A stretch of 64,000 nucleotides of DNA from Allodiplogaster sudhausi (taxonomy: Eukaryota > Nematoda > Chromadorea > Rhabditida > Diplogasteridae): positions 186,001-250,000 of the forward strand of contig CALZFC010000144.1 of NCBI GenBank assembly GCA_945643635.1, written 5' to 3'. The notes under the pieces are model-generated. The model saw only the letters and a list, made by a program, of their open reading frames with translations. It did no database searches and was not told the origin of the DNA. How positions within the stretch are numbered: the stretch's first letter is position 1; each line of letters begins with the position of its first letter. Positions 1 to 11,197 of the stretch are shown here, piece by piece. The position numbers were made by a program, and so were the translations under genes.

Positions 1-2425
1 AGCTCCAGCCTGGATAACCTCGATGACTTCAGCTCCAGTCCCTCCAGCCTCGCCGACTTCAGCTTCAGTCCCTCCAGCCACGCCGACTTCAGCTCCAGTC
101 CCTCCAGCCACGCCGACTTCAGCTCTAGTCCCTCCAGCCTCGCTGACTTCCGCTCCAGTCCCTCCAGCCTCGATGACTTCAGCTTCAGTCCCTCCTGCCT
201 CGATGACTTCAGCTTCAGTCCCTCCAGCCTCGCCGACTTCAGCTCCAGTCCCTCCAGCCACGCCGACTTCAGCTCCAGTTCCTCCAGAATCGCCGACTTC
301 CGCTCCAGTCCCTCCAGCCTCGATGACTTCAGCTTCAGTCCCTCCAGCCTCGCCGACTTCAGCTCCAGTCCCTCCAGCCTCGCCGACTTCCGCTCCAGTC
401 CCTCCAGCCTCGATGACTTCAGCTTCAGTCCCTCCAGCCTCGATGACTTCAGCTCCAGTCCCTCCAGCCTCGCCGACTTCCGCTCCAGTCCCTCCAGCCT
501 CGCCGACTTCAGCTCCAGCCTGGATAGCCTCGATGACTTCAGCTCCAGTCCCTCCAGCCTCGCCGACTTCAGCTTCAGTCCCTCCAGCCACGCCGACTTC
601 AGCTCCAGTCCCTCCAGCCTCGCTGACTTCAGCTTCAGTCCCGCCAGCCTCGCCGACTTCAGCTCCAGTACCTCCAGCCTCGCCGACTTCAGCTCCAGTC
701 CCTCCAGCCTCGCTGACTTCCGCTCCAGTCCCTCCAGCCTCGATGACTTCAGCTTCAGTCCCTCCTGCCTCGATGACTTCAGCTTCAGTCCCTCCAGCCT
801 CGCCGACTTCAGCTCCAGTCCCTCCAGCCACGCCGACTTCAGCTCCAGTCCCTCCAGCCTCGCCGACTTCAGCTTCAGTCCCTCCAGCCACGCCGACTTC
901 AGCTCCAGTCCCTCTAGCCTCGCTGACTTCCGCTCCAGTCCCGCCAGCCTCGCCGACTTCAGCTCCAGTACCTCCAGCCTCGCCGACTTCAGCTCCAGCC
1001 TGGATAGCCTCGATGACTTCAGCTCCAGTCCCTCCAGCCTCGCCGACTTCAGCTTCAGTCCCTCCAGCCACGCCGACTTCAGCTCCAGTCCCTCCAGCCA
1101 CGCCGACTTCAGCTCCAGTCCCTCCAGCCTCGCTGACTTCCGCTCCAGTTCCTCCAGAATCGCCGACTTCCGCTCCAGTCCCTCCAGCCTCGATGACTTC
1201 AGCTTCAGTCCCTCCAGCCTCGCCGACTTCCGCTCCAGTCCCTCCAGCCTCGATGACTTCAGCTTCAGTCCCTCCAGCCTCGATGACTTCTGCTCCAGTC
1301 CCTCCAGCCTCGCCGACTTCCGCTCCAGTCCCTCCAGCCTCGCCGACTTCCGCTCCAGTCCCTCCAGCCTCGATGACTTCAGCTTCAGTCCCTCCAGCCT
1401 CGATGACTTCAGCTCCAGTCCCTCCAGCCTCGCCGACTTCCGCTCCAGTCCCTCCAGCCTCGCCGACTTCAGCTCCAGCCTGGATAGCCTCGATGACTTC
1501 AGCTCCAGTCCCTCCAGCCTCGCCGACTTCAGCTTCAGTCCCTCCAGCCACGCCGACTTCAGCTCCAGTCCCTCCAGCCTCGCTGACTTCCGCTCCAGTC
1601 CCTCCAGCCTCGATGACTTCAGCTTCAGTCCCGCCAGCCTCGCCGACTTCAGCTCCAGTACCTCCAGCCTCGCCGACTTCAGCTCCAGTCCCTCCAGCCT
1701 CGCTGACTTCCGCTCCAGTCCCTCCAGCCTCGATGACTTCAGCTTCAGTCCCTCCTGCCTCGATGACTTCAGCTTCAGTCCCTCCAGCCTCGCCGACTTC
1801 AGCTCCAGTCCCTCCAGCCACGCCGACTTCAGCTCCAGTTCCTCCAGCCTCGCCGACTTCCGCTCCAGTCCCTCCAGCCTCGATGACTTCAGCTTCAGTC
1901 CCTCCAGAATCGCCGACTTCAGCTCCAGTCCCTCCAGCCTCGCCGACTTCCGCTCCAGTCCCTCCAGCCTCGCCGACTTCAGCTCCAGCCTGGATAGCCT
2001 CGATGACTTCAGCTCCAGTCCCTCCAGCCTCGCCGACTTCAGCTTCAGTCCCTCCAGCCACGCCGACTTCAGCTCCAGTCCCTCCAGCCTCGCTGACTTC
2101 CGCTCCAGTCCCTCCAGCCTCGATGACTTCAGCTTCAGTCCCGCCAGCCTCGCCGACTTCAGCTCCAGTACCTCCAGCCTCGCCGACTTCAGCTCCAGTC
2201 CCTCCAGCCTCGCTCACTTCCGCTCCAGTCCCTCCAGCCTCGATGACTTCAGCTTCAGTCCCGCCAGCCTCGCCGACTTCAGCTCCAGTACCTCCAGCCT
2301 CGCCGACTTCAGCTCCAGCCTGGATAGCCTCGATGACTTCAGCTCAAGCCTCAGCAGCCTCGCCGACTTCAGCTCCAACCTCGATGAGTTCTGCTAAAAT
2401 CACGACGAGTTCGGCTCAACACTAG
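1..2425 (+). CDS. tail exon of array copy 0 (5' part outside window): 30-bp minisatellite
   Basis: Coding tail of a copy whose upstream exons lie left of the window. It is a 30-bp minisatellite reading about 80 imperfect copies of the decamer PPASPTSAPV, with variants at positions 4-6 (SPT, SMT, SLT, TPT) and periodic PAWIASMTSA units. The frame ends in the family-typical TSSAQH and TAG (2423-2425). Composition is Pro/Ala/Ser/Thr, like a mucin or extended extracellular stalk. Frame choice rests on downstream copies, where a hydrophobic fourth segment and the conserved SSAQ(H/Y) ending share this frame. All + frames are largely open, so translation is not proven. Confidence 0.6.
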   Translation, partial: APAWITSMTSAPVPPASPTSASVPPATPTSAPVPPATPTSALVPPASLTSAPVPPASMTSASVPPASMTSASVPPASPTSAPVPPATPTSAPVPPESPTSAPVPPASMTSASVPPASPTSAPVPPASPTSAPVPPASMTSASVPPASMTSAPVPPASPTSAPVPPASPTSAPAWIASMTSAPVPPASPTSASVPPATPTSAPVPPASLTSASVPPASPTSAPVPPASPTSAPVPPASLTSAPVPPASMTSASVPPASMTSASVPPASPTSAPVPPATPTSAPVPPASPTSASVPPATPTSAPVPLASLTSAPVPPASPTSAPVPPASPTSAPAWIASMTSAPVPPASPTSASVPPATPTSAPVPPATPTSAPVPPASLTSAPVPPESPTSAPVPPASMTSASVPPASPTSAPVPPASMTSASVPPASMTSAPVPPASPTSAPVPPASPTSAPVPPASMTSASVPPASMTSAPVPPASPTSAPVPPASPTSAPAWIASMTSAPVPPASPTSASVPPATPTSAPVPPASLTSAPVPPASMTSASVPPASPTSAPVPPASPTSAPVPPASLTSAPVPPASMTSASVPPASMTSASVPPASPTSAPVPPATPTSAPVPPASPTSAPVPPASMTSASVPPESPTSAPVPPASPTSAPVPPASPTSAPAWIASMTSAPVPPASPTSASVPPATPTSAPVPPASLTSAPVPPASMTSASVPPASPTSAPVPPASPTSAPVPPASLTSAPVPPASMTSASVPPASPTSAPVPPASPTSAPAWIASMTSAQASAASPTSAPTSMSSAKITTSSAQH

Positions 2426-3302
2426 AGTCTTATTTGATTGAATTTGTACACCTTATCCGCTTAGTTTTCGCTCTTTTTATTGCATGTATACATACACGCG
2501 CTTGTAACATGAAGAATTTGAAGTACATATATGGAAATAAATGTTCATGTACAAGTCCTGGGCGATACTCTGCTCATCGTTTGTGTCGGTGGTCTCGCTG
2601 GCACAGAAACCATGAGTTGATATGCCCAAAACTCAATAAATCAACTTTATCCATCATTAATACTCCGTGCTCTCCTATACCTTACGATGAAATCTTGCCT
2701 GTGCGCGAGCATGCGCCAGCCACAGAGTGATTGTCGAACGCCAGAAAACAAAAACACGCCCGATCACGTCGTCCGAATAGCAGAATCAGTGCTGAATTAT
2801 AATTTTTTGATCAACATGAGTGCCTTCATTCCTATCTTTGAAATGTTGACAATAAATGAGAGAAGGACGACAGGCGCACGCTTTCCATTCTGACTCACAA
2901 TGGGCGACTCCTCTGGTTCCTTTTGGTCAATAACATAAATTCTTCTCGAATGTACATTCTTTCATTTCATATCTACATATTTTATTTCGATGGGCACTGT
3001 TTCTTATGTATCTCTTCACTTTAAAAGAGGGCGATCACCGAAAAATTATATGATATTTCAAATTGCCGAGACCTTTCACACTCTCATTCGACCGTGCTAT
3101 TTTTACGCAGTGGGTTTGGCCGACCTGCGAAATAGCACGCGAGAATGAGAGTGAGGAATCACAGGGCAGAGGCGGCCAATTTGAACCTGCATTAAATATT
3201 TTTTCGGTGATCGCCCTCCTTTAACAAGAATATGCGTTATATTAACTTTATAGACAGATCAGCCGAATGTCTATGGCAAGCACTTGCATCCGGATCTTTC
3301 AG
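2426..3302. other. spacer and 5' flank of array copy 1
   Basis: Non-minisatellite sequence between the stop of copy 0 and the first recognised exon of copy 1. It holds the old 3' flank (AATAAA-like sequence near 2535), a MITE at 3025-3218, and no convincing exon. The first coding exon (start codon) of the family was not located here in any copy. The same layout repeats after 5022, 7259, 10320 and 14101. Confidence 0.6.
3025..3218. mobile_element. MITE, array copy 1
   Basis: A foldback element of about 194 bp. Terminal inverted repeat GAGGGCGATCACCGAAAAA is matched by TTTTTCGGTGATCGCCCTC at the right end. Subterminal inverted blocks (CACTCTCATTC / GAATGAGAGTG and GTGCTATTT / GAAATAGCAC) extend the hairpin. 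It is flanked by CTTTAA on both sides (3019-3024 and 3219-3224), and copy 8 (about 20126-20137) has the same flank with one CTTTAA and no element. No coding capacity. Superfamily not assigned. Confidence 0.85.
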
Positions 3303-5022
3303 ACTCTTGTTGGAGTTCTCTTCATCAGCATCCTCTTTGTCCACTGGTATATTTTCCAACACCAATAGTGTTTTAAAATATTTTAAGGTCTTTTGTCGAG
3401 TAAACTTTTCTTTAATGATTTTCTTGCTGAATGGAATCTTATTTTTTAAATTTTCGTAACTAAATTGCAGGTCTCTTGCAACCGTTGGCATTCTCGAATC
3501 CCTTATCTTCTGGATCATCTTTGCCTCGACCGTGTTCAACGCCGTCATAATAATCCATAATTCCTTGTTCTCTTCGATGCGCAAATATGTAAGCTGTATT
3601 ATAAATAAATGCATATTTTGACTATTTTTGTCATGTCACATGAATGTTTGTACTCATGGTATTTGCAATTACAGGAGATTGTTCGCGACGCACTTGAGTT
3701 GGCATTCTGCATCGTGGCACTGGCGTTCTTCTTGTGGATAGCGTTTATAACAAAAAACGAAGGAAGTGAATGGCTGCTCGCTTCATTTGTCAGCCTAATA
3801 AGCTTTTTAAACAATATATGTATATATATATACACATATATTGATCTTACTTTAAAATATTATACATGTAATATTATATATAATAGATATTTAATAACAA
3901 CTAAGTGAACTGTACATACACGTGTCTGGTTGTATAGTTTGAGGGCCTGCATTTCTTTGTTTTCGATTTGTTTGGTCAATATCGAAACTCTTTTTGCTTA
4001 TATTATCGGATTACATTTCAAAATAATGTAAGATTACTTTTTTTCCTACGGCGTCAACGCTGTTCGATTAAATGCAACATTTCGAAGTTATGGAACGAGA
4101 CTAAATAGTGAATAATTTTTTTTATACTTTACTTTATTCTCCAGCCTCGCCGATTTCAGCTCCAGTCCCTCCAGCCTCGCCGACTTCAGCTCCAGTCCCT
4201 CCAGCCACGCCGACTTCAGCTCCAGTCCCGCCAGCCTCGCCGACTTCAGCTCCAGTACCTCCAGCCTCGCCGACTTCAGCTCCAGTCCCTCCAGCCTCGC
4301 TGACTTCCGCTCCAGTCCCTCCAGCCTCGATGACTTCAGCTTCAGTCCCTCCTGCCTCGATGACTTCAGCTTCAGTCCCTCCAGCCTCGCCGACTTCAGC
4401 TCCAGTCCCTCCAGCCACGCCGACTTCAGCTCCAGTCCCTCCAGCCTCGCTCACTTCCGCTCCAGTCCCTCCAGCCTCGATGACTTCAGCTTCAGTCCCT
4501 CCAGCCTCGCCGACTTCAGCTCCAGTCCCTCCAGCCTCGCCGACTTCCGCTCCAGTCCCTCCAGCCTCGCCGACTTCAGCTCCAGCCTGGATAGCCTCGA
4601 TGACTTCAGCTCCAGTCCCTCCAGCCTCGCCGACTTCAGCTTCAGTCCCTCCAGCCACGCCGACTTCAGCTCCAGTCCCTCCAGCCTCGCTGACTTCCGC
4701 TCCAGTCCCTCCAGCCTCGATGACTTCAGCTTCAGTCCCGCCAGCCTCGCCGACTTCAGCTCCAGTACCTCCAGCCTCGCCGACTTCAGCTCCAGTCCCT
4801 CCAGCCTCGCTCACTTCCGCTCCAGTCCCTCCAGCCTCGATGACTTCAGCTTCAGTCCCGCCAGCCTCGCCGACTTCAGCTCCAGTACCTCCAGCCTCGC
4901 CGACTTCAGCTCCAGCCTGGATAGCCTCGATGACTTCAGCTCAAGCCTCAGCAGCCTCGCCGACTTCAGCTCCAACCTCGATGAGTTCTGCTAAAATCAC
5001 GACGAGTTCGGCTCAACACTAG
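3303..5022 (+). CDS. array copy 1: multi-pass membrane protein with expanded repeat tail
   Basis: Exons 3303-3346, 3471-3588 and 3675-3788 have matching phases (GT/AG signals at each edge) and give three hydrophobic stretches: TLVGVLFISILFVHW, then one around LIFWIIFASTVFNAVIIIH, then one around LAFCIVALAFFLWIAFI. The fourth-segment sequence seen in copies 5-10 is absent. The minisatellite follows an intron-like AT-rich stretch directly, where TTATTCTCCAG (to about 4143) could act as a new acceptor. The tail (about 4144-5022) repeats the PPASPTSAPV motif and ends SSAQH. Predicted membrane protein with a long Pro/Ser/Thr tail; function unknown. The start-codon exon was not found. Confidence 0.55.
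4141..5022 (+). repeat. 30-bp coding minisatellite, copy 1
   Basis: About 29 units of a 30-bp repeat (consensus near CCAGCCTCGCCGACTTCAGC plus TCCAGTCCCT), with higher-order order shared with blocks 0 and 4. Contains PAWIASMTSA variant units that descend from an older, less regular tail. Confidence 0.95.
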
Positions 5023-5621
5023 AGTCTTATTTGATTGAATTTGTACACCTTATCCGCTTAGTTTTCGCTCTTTTTATTGCATGTATACATACACGCGCTT
5101 GTAACATGAAGAATTTGAAGTACATATATGGAAATAAATGTTCATGTACAAGTCCTGGGCGATACTCTGCTCATCGTTTGTGTCGGTGGTCTCGCTGGCA
5201 CAGAAACCATGAGTTGATATGCCCAAAACTCAATAAATCAACTTTATCCATCATTAATACTCCGTGCTCTCCTATACCTTACGATGAAATCTTGCCTGTG
5301 CGCGAGCATGCGCCAGCCACAGAGTGATTGTCGAACGCCAGAAAACAAAAACACGCCCGATCACGTCGTCCGAATAGCAGAATCAGTGCTGAATTATAAT
5401 TTTTTGATCAACATGAGTGCCTTCATTCCTATCTTTGAAATGTTGACAATAAATGAGAGAAGGACGACAGGCGCACGCTTTCCATTCTGACTCACAATGG
5501 GCGACTCCTCTGGTTCCTTTTGGTCAATAACATAAATTCTTCTCGAATGTACATTCTTTCATTTCATATCTACATATTTTATTTCGATGGGCACTGTTTC
5601 TTATGTATCTCTTCACTTTAA

Positions 5622-5815
5622 AAGAGGGCGATCACCGAAAAATTATATGATATTTCAAATTGCCGAGACCTTTCACACTCTCATTCGACCGTGCTATTTT
5701 TACGCAGTGGGTTTGGCCGACCTGCGAAATAGCACGCGAGAATGAGAGTGAGGAATCACAGGGCAGAGGCGGCCAATTTGAACCTGCATTAAATATTTTT
5801 TCGGTGATCGCCCTC
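5622..5815. mobile_element. MITE, array copy 2
   Basis: Same element, ends and CTTTAA flanks as at 3025-3218, carried along by the tandem amplification rather than inserted independently. Confidence 0.85.
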
Positions 5816-5899
5816 CTTTAACAAGAATATGCGTTATATTAACTTTATAGACAGATCAGCCGAATGTCTATGGCAAGCACTTGCATCCGGATCTTTCAG

Positions 5900-7259
5900 A
5901 CTCTTGTTGGAGTTCTCTTCATCAGCATCCTCTTTGTCCACTGGTATATTTTCCAACACCAATAGTGTTTTAAAATATTTTAAGGTCTTTTGTCGAGTAA
6001 ACTTTTCTTTAATGATTTTCTTGCTGAATGGAATCTTATTTTTTAAATTTTCGTAACTAAATTGCAGGTCTCTTGCAACCGTTGGCATTCTCGAATCCCT
6101 TATCTTCTGGATCATCTTTGCCTCGACCGTGTTCAACGCCGTCATAATAATCCATAATTCCTTGTTCTCTTCGATGCGCAAATATGTAAGCTGTATTATA
6201 AATAAATGCATATTTTGACTATTTTTGTCATGTCACATGAATGTTTGTACTCATGGTATTTGCAATTACAGGAGATTGTTCGCGACGCACTTGAGTTGGC
6301 ATTCTGCATCGTGGCACTGGCGTTCTTCTTGTGGATAGCGTTTATAACAAAAAACGAAGGAAGTGAATGGCTGCTCGCTTCATTTGTCAGCCTAATAAGC
6401 TTTTTAAACAATATATGTATATATATATACACATATATTGATCTTACTTTAAAATATTATACATGTAATATTATATATAATAGATATTTAATAACAACTA
6501 AGTGAACTGTACATACACGTGTCTGGTTGTATAGTTTGAGGGCCTGCATTTCTTTGTTTTCGATTTGTTTGGTCAATATCGAAACTCTTTTTGCTTATAT
6601 TATCGGATTACATTTCAAAATAATGTAAGATTACTTTTTTTCCTACGGCGTCAACGCTGTTCGATTAAATGCAACATTTCGAAGTTATGGAACGAGACTA
6701 AATAGTGAATAATTTTTTTTATACTTTACTTTATTCTCCAGCCTCGCCGATTTCAGCTCCAGTCCCTCCAGCCTCGCCGACTTCAGCTCCAGTCCCTCCA
6801 GCCACGCCGACTTCAGCTCCAGTCCCTCCAGCCTCGATGACTTCAGCTTCAGTCCCGCCAGCCTCGCCGACTTCAGCTCCAGTCCCTCCAGCCACGCCGA
6901 CTTCAGCTCCAGTCCCTCCAGCCTCGATGACTTCAGCTTCAGTCCCTCCTGCCTCGATGACTTCAGCTTCAGTCCCTCCAGCCTCGCCGACTTCAGCTCC
7001 AGTCCCTCCAGCCACGCCGACTTCAGCTCCAGTCCCTCCAGCCTCGCTCACTTCCGCTCCAGTCCCTCCAGCCTCGATGACTTCAGCTTCAGTCCCTCCA
7101 GCCTCGCCGACTTCAGCTCCAGTACCTCCAGCCTCGCCGACTTCAGCTCCAGCCTGGATAGCCTCGATGACTTCAACTCAAGCCTCAGCAGCCTCGCCGA
7201 CTTCAGCTCCAACCTCGATGAGTTCAGCTAAAATCACGACGAGTTCGGCTCAACACTAG
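5900..7259 (+). CDS. array copy 2: membrane protein, shortest expanded tail
   Basis: Exons 5900-5943, 6068-6185 and 6272-6385 match copy 1 in sequence and phase. The tail (about 6741-7259) is the shortest of the expanded set, 521 bp. It differs from copy 1 by 360 bp, exactly twelve 30-bp units, as expected of repeat slippage or unequal exchange that keeps frame. Ends SSAQH. Lacks the fourth-segment coding sequence, as in copy 1. Start exon not identified. Confidence 0.55.
6738..7259 (+). repeat. 30-bp coding minisatellite, copy 2
   Basis: About 17 units. In-frame length difference to neighbouring blocks. Last units carry ATGACTTCAACTCAAG, a variant shared with block 3, which ties copies 2 and 3 together. 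Confidence 0.95.
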
Positions 7260-7858
7260 AGTCTTATTTGATTGAATTTGTACACCTTATCCGCTTAGTT
7301 TTCGCTCTTTTTATTGCATGTATACATACACGCGCTTGTAACATGAAGAATTTGAAGTACATATATGGAAATAAATGTTCATGTACATGTCCTGGGCGAT
7401 ACTCTGCTCATCGTTTGTGTCGGTGGTCTCGCTGGCACAGAAACCATGAGTTGATATGCCCAAAACTCAATAAATCAACTTTATCCATCATTAATACTCC
7501 GTGCTCTCCTATACCTTACGATGAAATCTTGCCTGTGCGCGAGCATGCGCCAGCCACAGAGTGATTGTCGAACGCCAGAAAACAAAAACACGCCCGATCA
7601 CGTCGTCCGAATAGCAGAATCAGTGCTGAATTATAATTTTTTGATCAACATGAGTGCCTTCATTCCTATCTTTGAAATGTTGACAATAAATGAGAGAAGG
7701 ACGACAGGCGCACGCTTTCCATTCTGACTCACAATGGGCGACTCCACTGGTTCCTTTTGGTCAATAACATAAATTCTTCTCGAATGTACATTCTTTCATT
7801 TCATATCTACATATTTTATTTCGATGGGCACTGTTTCTTATGTATCTCTTCACTTTAA

Positions 7859-8052
7859 AAGAGGGCGATCACCGAAAAATTATATGATATTTCAAATTGC
7901 CGAGACCTTTCACACTCTCATTCGACCGTGCTATTTTTACGCAGTGGGTTTGGCCGACCTGCGAAATAGCACGCGAGAATGAGAGTGAGGAATCACAGGG
8001 CAGAGGCGGCCAATTTGAACCTGCATTAAATATTTTTTCGGTGATCGCCCTC
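7859..8052. mobile_element. MITE, array copy 3
   Basis: Same element and flanks as the MITE of copy 1, at the homologous position. Confidence 0.85.
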
Positions 8053-8136
8053 CTTTAACAAGAATATGCGTTATATTAACTTTATAGACAGATCAGCCGA
8101 ATGTCTATGGCAAGCACTTGCATCCGGATCTTTCAG

Positions 8137-10320
8137 ACTCTTGTTGGAGTTCTCTTCATCAGCATCCTCTTTGTCCACTGGTATATTTTCCAACACCAAT
8201 AGTGTTTTAAAATATTTTAAGGTCTTTTGTCGAGTAAACTTTTCTTTAATGATTTTCTTGCTGAATGGAATCTTATTTTTTAAATTTTCGTAACTAAATT
8301 GCAGGTCTCTTGCAACCGTTGGCATTCTCGAATCCCTTATCTTCTGGATCATCTTTGCCTCGACCGTGTTCAACGCCGTCATAATAATCCATAATTCCTT
8401 GTTCTCTTCGATGCGCAAATATGTAAGCTGTATTATAAATAAATGCATATTTTGACTATTTTTGTCATGTCACATGAATGTTTGTACTCATGGTATTTGC
8501 AATTACAGGAGATTGTTCGCGACGCACTTGAGTTGGCATTCTGCATCGTGGCACTGGCGTTCTTCTTGTGGATAGCGTTTATAACAAAAAACGAAGGAAG
8601 TGAATGGCTGCTCGCTTCATTTGTCAGCCTAATAAGCTTTTTAAACAATATATGTATATATATATACACATATATTGATCTTACTTTAAAATATTATACA
8701 TGTAATATTATATATAATAGATATTTAATAACAACTAAGTGAACTGTACATACACGTGTCTGGTTGTATAGTTTGAGGGCCTGCATTTCTTTGTTTTCGA
8801 TTTGTTTGGTCAATATCGAAACTCTTTTTGCTTATATTATCGGATTACATTTCAAAATAATGTAAGATTACTTTTTTTCCTACGGCGTCAACGCTGTTCG
8901 ATTAAATGCAACATTTCGAAGTTATGGAACGAGACTAAATAGTGAATAATTTTTTTTATATTTTACTTTATTCTCCAGCCTCGCCGATTTCAGCTCCAGT
9001 CCCTCCAGCCTCGCCGACTTCAGCTCCAGTCCCTCCAGCCACGCCGACTTCAGCTCCAGTCCCTCCAGCCTCGATGACTTCAGCTTCAGTCCCGCCAGCC
9101 TCGCCGACTTCAGCTCCAGTCCCTCCAGCCACGCCGACTTCAGCTCCAGTCCCTCCAGCCTCGATGACTTCAGCTTCAGTCCCTCCTGCCTCGATGACTT
9201 CAGCTTCAGTCCCTCCAGCCTCGCCGACTTCAGCTCCAGTCCTTCCAGCCACGCCGACTTCAGCTCCAGTTCCTCCAGCCTCGCCGACTTCCGCTCCAGT
9301 CCCTCCAGCCTCGATGACTTCAGCTTCAGTCCCGCCAGCCTCGCCGACTTCAGCTCCAGTACCTCCAGCCTCGCCGACTTCAGCTCCAGCCTGGATAGCC
9401 TCGATGACTTCAACTTCAGTCCCTCCAGCCACGCCGACTTCAGCTCCAGTCCCTCCAGCCACGCCGACTTCAGCTCCAGTCCCTCCAGCCTCGCCGACTT
9501 CCGCTCCAGGACTTCAGCTTCAGTCCCTCCAGCCTCGATGACTTCAGCTCCAGTCCCTCCAGCCTCGCCGACTTCCGCTCCAGTCCCTCCAGCCTCGCCG
9601 ACTTCAGCTCCAGCCTGGATAGCCTCGATGACTTCAGCTCCAGTCCCTCCAGCCTCGCCGACTTCAGCTCCAGTCCCTCCAGCCACGCCGACTTCAGCTC
9701 CAGTTCCTCCAGAATCGCCGACTTCCGCTCCAGTCCCTCCAGCCTCGATGACTTCAGCTTCAGTCCCTCCAGCCTCGCCGACTTCAGCTTCAGTCCCTCC
9801 AGCCACGCCGACTTCAGCTCCAGTCCCTCCAGCCACGCCGACTTCAGCTCCAGTTCCTCCAGAATCGCCGACTTCCGCTCCAGTCCCTCCAGCCTCGATG
9901 ACTTCAGCTTCAGTCCCTCCAGCCTCGCCGACTTCAGCTCCAGTCCCTCCAGCCTCGCCGACTTCCGCTCCAGTCCCTCCAGCCTCGATGACTTCAGCTT
10001 CAGTCCCTCCAGCCTCGATGACTTCAGCTCCAGTCATTCCAGCCTCGCCGACTTCTGCTCCAGTCCCTCCAGCCTCGCCGACTTCAGCTCCAGCCTGGAT
10101 AGCCTCGATGACTTCAGCTCCAGTCCCTCCAGCCTCGATGACTTCAGCTTCAGTCCCTCCAGCCTCGCCGACTTCAGCTCCAGTACCTCCAGCCTCGCCG
10201 ACTTCAGCTCCAGCCTGGATAGCCTCGATGACTTCAACTCAAGCCTCAGCAGCCTCGCCGACTTCAGCTCCAACCTCGATGAGTTCAGCTAAAATCACGA
10301 CGAGTTCGGCTCAACACTAG
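8137..10320 (+). pseudogene. array copy 3: membrane protein copy with frameshifted tail
   Basis: Exons 8137-8180, 8305-8422 and 8509-8622 are intact and match copy 1. In the tail minisatellite (8975-10320) a 16-bp deletion at about 9509-9512, where a unit reads CCGCTCCAGGACTTCAGC, shifts frame. The normal frame ends soon after, near 9541, instead of at the SSAQH stop at 10318-10320. The post-deletion repeats reopen in the standard frame from 9538. Either a truncated protein or a pseudogene. The same deletion is in copy 4. Confidence 0.6.
8975..10320 (+). repeat. 30-bp coding minisatellite, copy 3 (with 16-bp deletion)
   Basis: About 45 units. Length minus block 1 is 464 bp, that is sixteen units less 16 bp, consistent with one deletion. 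Includes the substitution giving APVIPASPT near 10035, not seen in block 4. Confidence 0.95.
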
Positions 10321-10919
10321 AGTCTTATTTGATTGAATTTGTACACCTTATCCGCTTAGTTTTCGCTCTTTTTATTGCATGTATACATACACGCGCTTGT
10401 AACATGAAGAATTTGAAGTACATATATGGAAATAAATGTTCATGTACATGTCCTGGGCGATACTCTGCTCATCGTTTGTGTCGGTGGTCTCGCTGGCACA
10501 GAAACCATGAGTTGATATGCCCAAAACTCAATAAATCAACTTTATCCATCATTAATACTCCGTGCTCTCCTATACCTTACGATGAAATCTTGCCTGTGCG
10601 CGAGCATGCGCCAGCCACAGAGTGATTGTCGAACGCCAGAAAACAAAAACACGCCCGATCACGTCGTCCGAATAGCAGAATCAGTGCTGAATTATAATTT
10701 TTTGATCAACATGAGTGCCTTCATTCCTATCTTTGAAATGTTGACAATAAATGAGAGAAGGACGACAGGCGCACGCTTTCCATTCTGACTCACAATGGGC
10801 GACTCCACTGGTTCCTTTTGGTCAATAACATAAATTCTTCTCGAATGTACATTCTTTCATTTCATATCTACATATTTTATTTCGATGGGCACTGTTTCTT
10901 ATGTATCTCTTCACTTTAA

Positions 10920-11113
10920 AAGAGGGCGATCACCGAAAAATTATATGATATTTCAAATTGCCGAGACCTTTCACACTCTCATTCGACCGTGCTATTTTTA
11001 CGCAGTGGGTTTGGCCGACCTGCGAAATAGCACGCGAGAATGAGAGTGAGGAATCACAGGGCAGAGGCGGCCAATTTGAACCTGCATTAAATATTTTTTC
11101 GGTGATCGCCCTC
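10920..11113. mobile_element. MITE, array copy 4
   Basis: Same element and flanks as the MITE of copy 1, at the homologous position. Confidence 0.85.
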
Positions 11114-11197
11114 CTTTAACAAGAATATGCGTTATATTAACTTTATAGACAGATCAGCCGAATGTCTATGGCAAGCACTTGCATCCGGATCTTTCAG

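Noticed and set aside
2434..2893. Open frames of 68-98 codons just after each array stop codon, repeated in every copy
   Set aside because: Identical only because the spacers were recently duplicated; they are not preserved in diverged spacers at 18.7, 21.6 and 23.6 kb.
3237..3835. - strand frames of 125 and 78 codons in each array copy
   Set aside because: Antisense to the membrane-segment exons; hydrophobic exons with matching splice phases on + explain the sequence.
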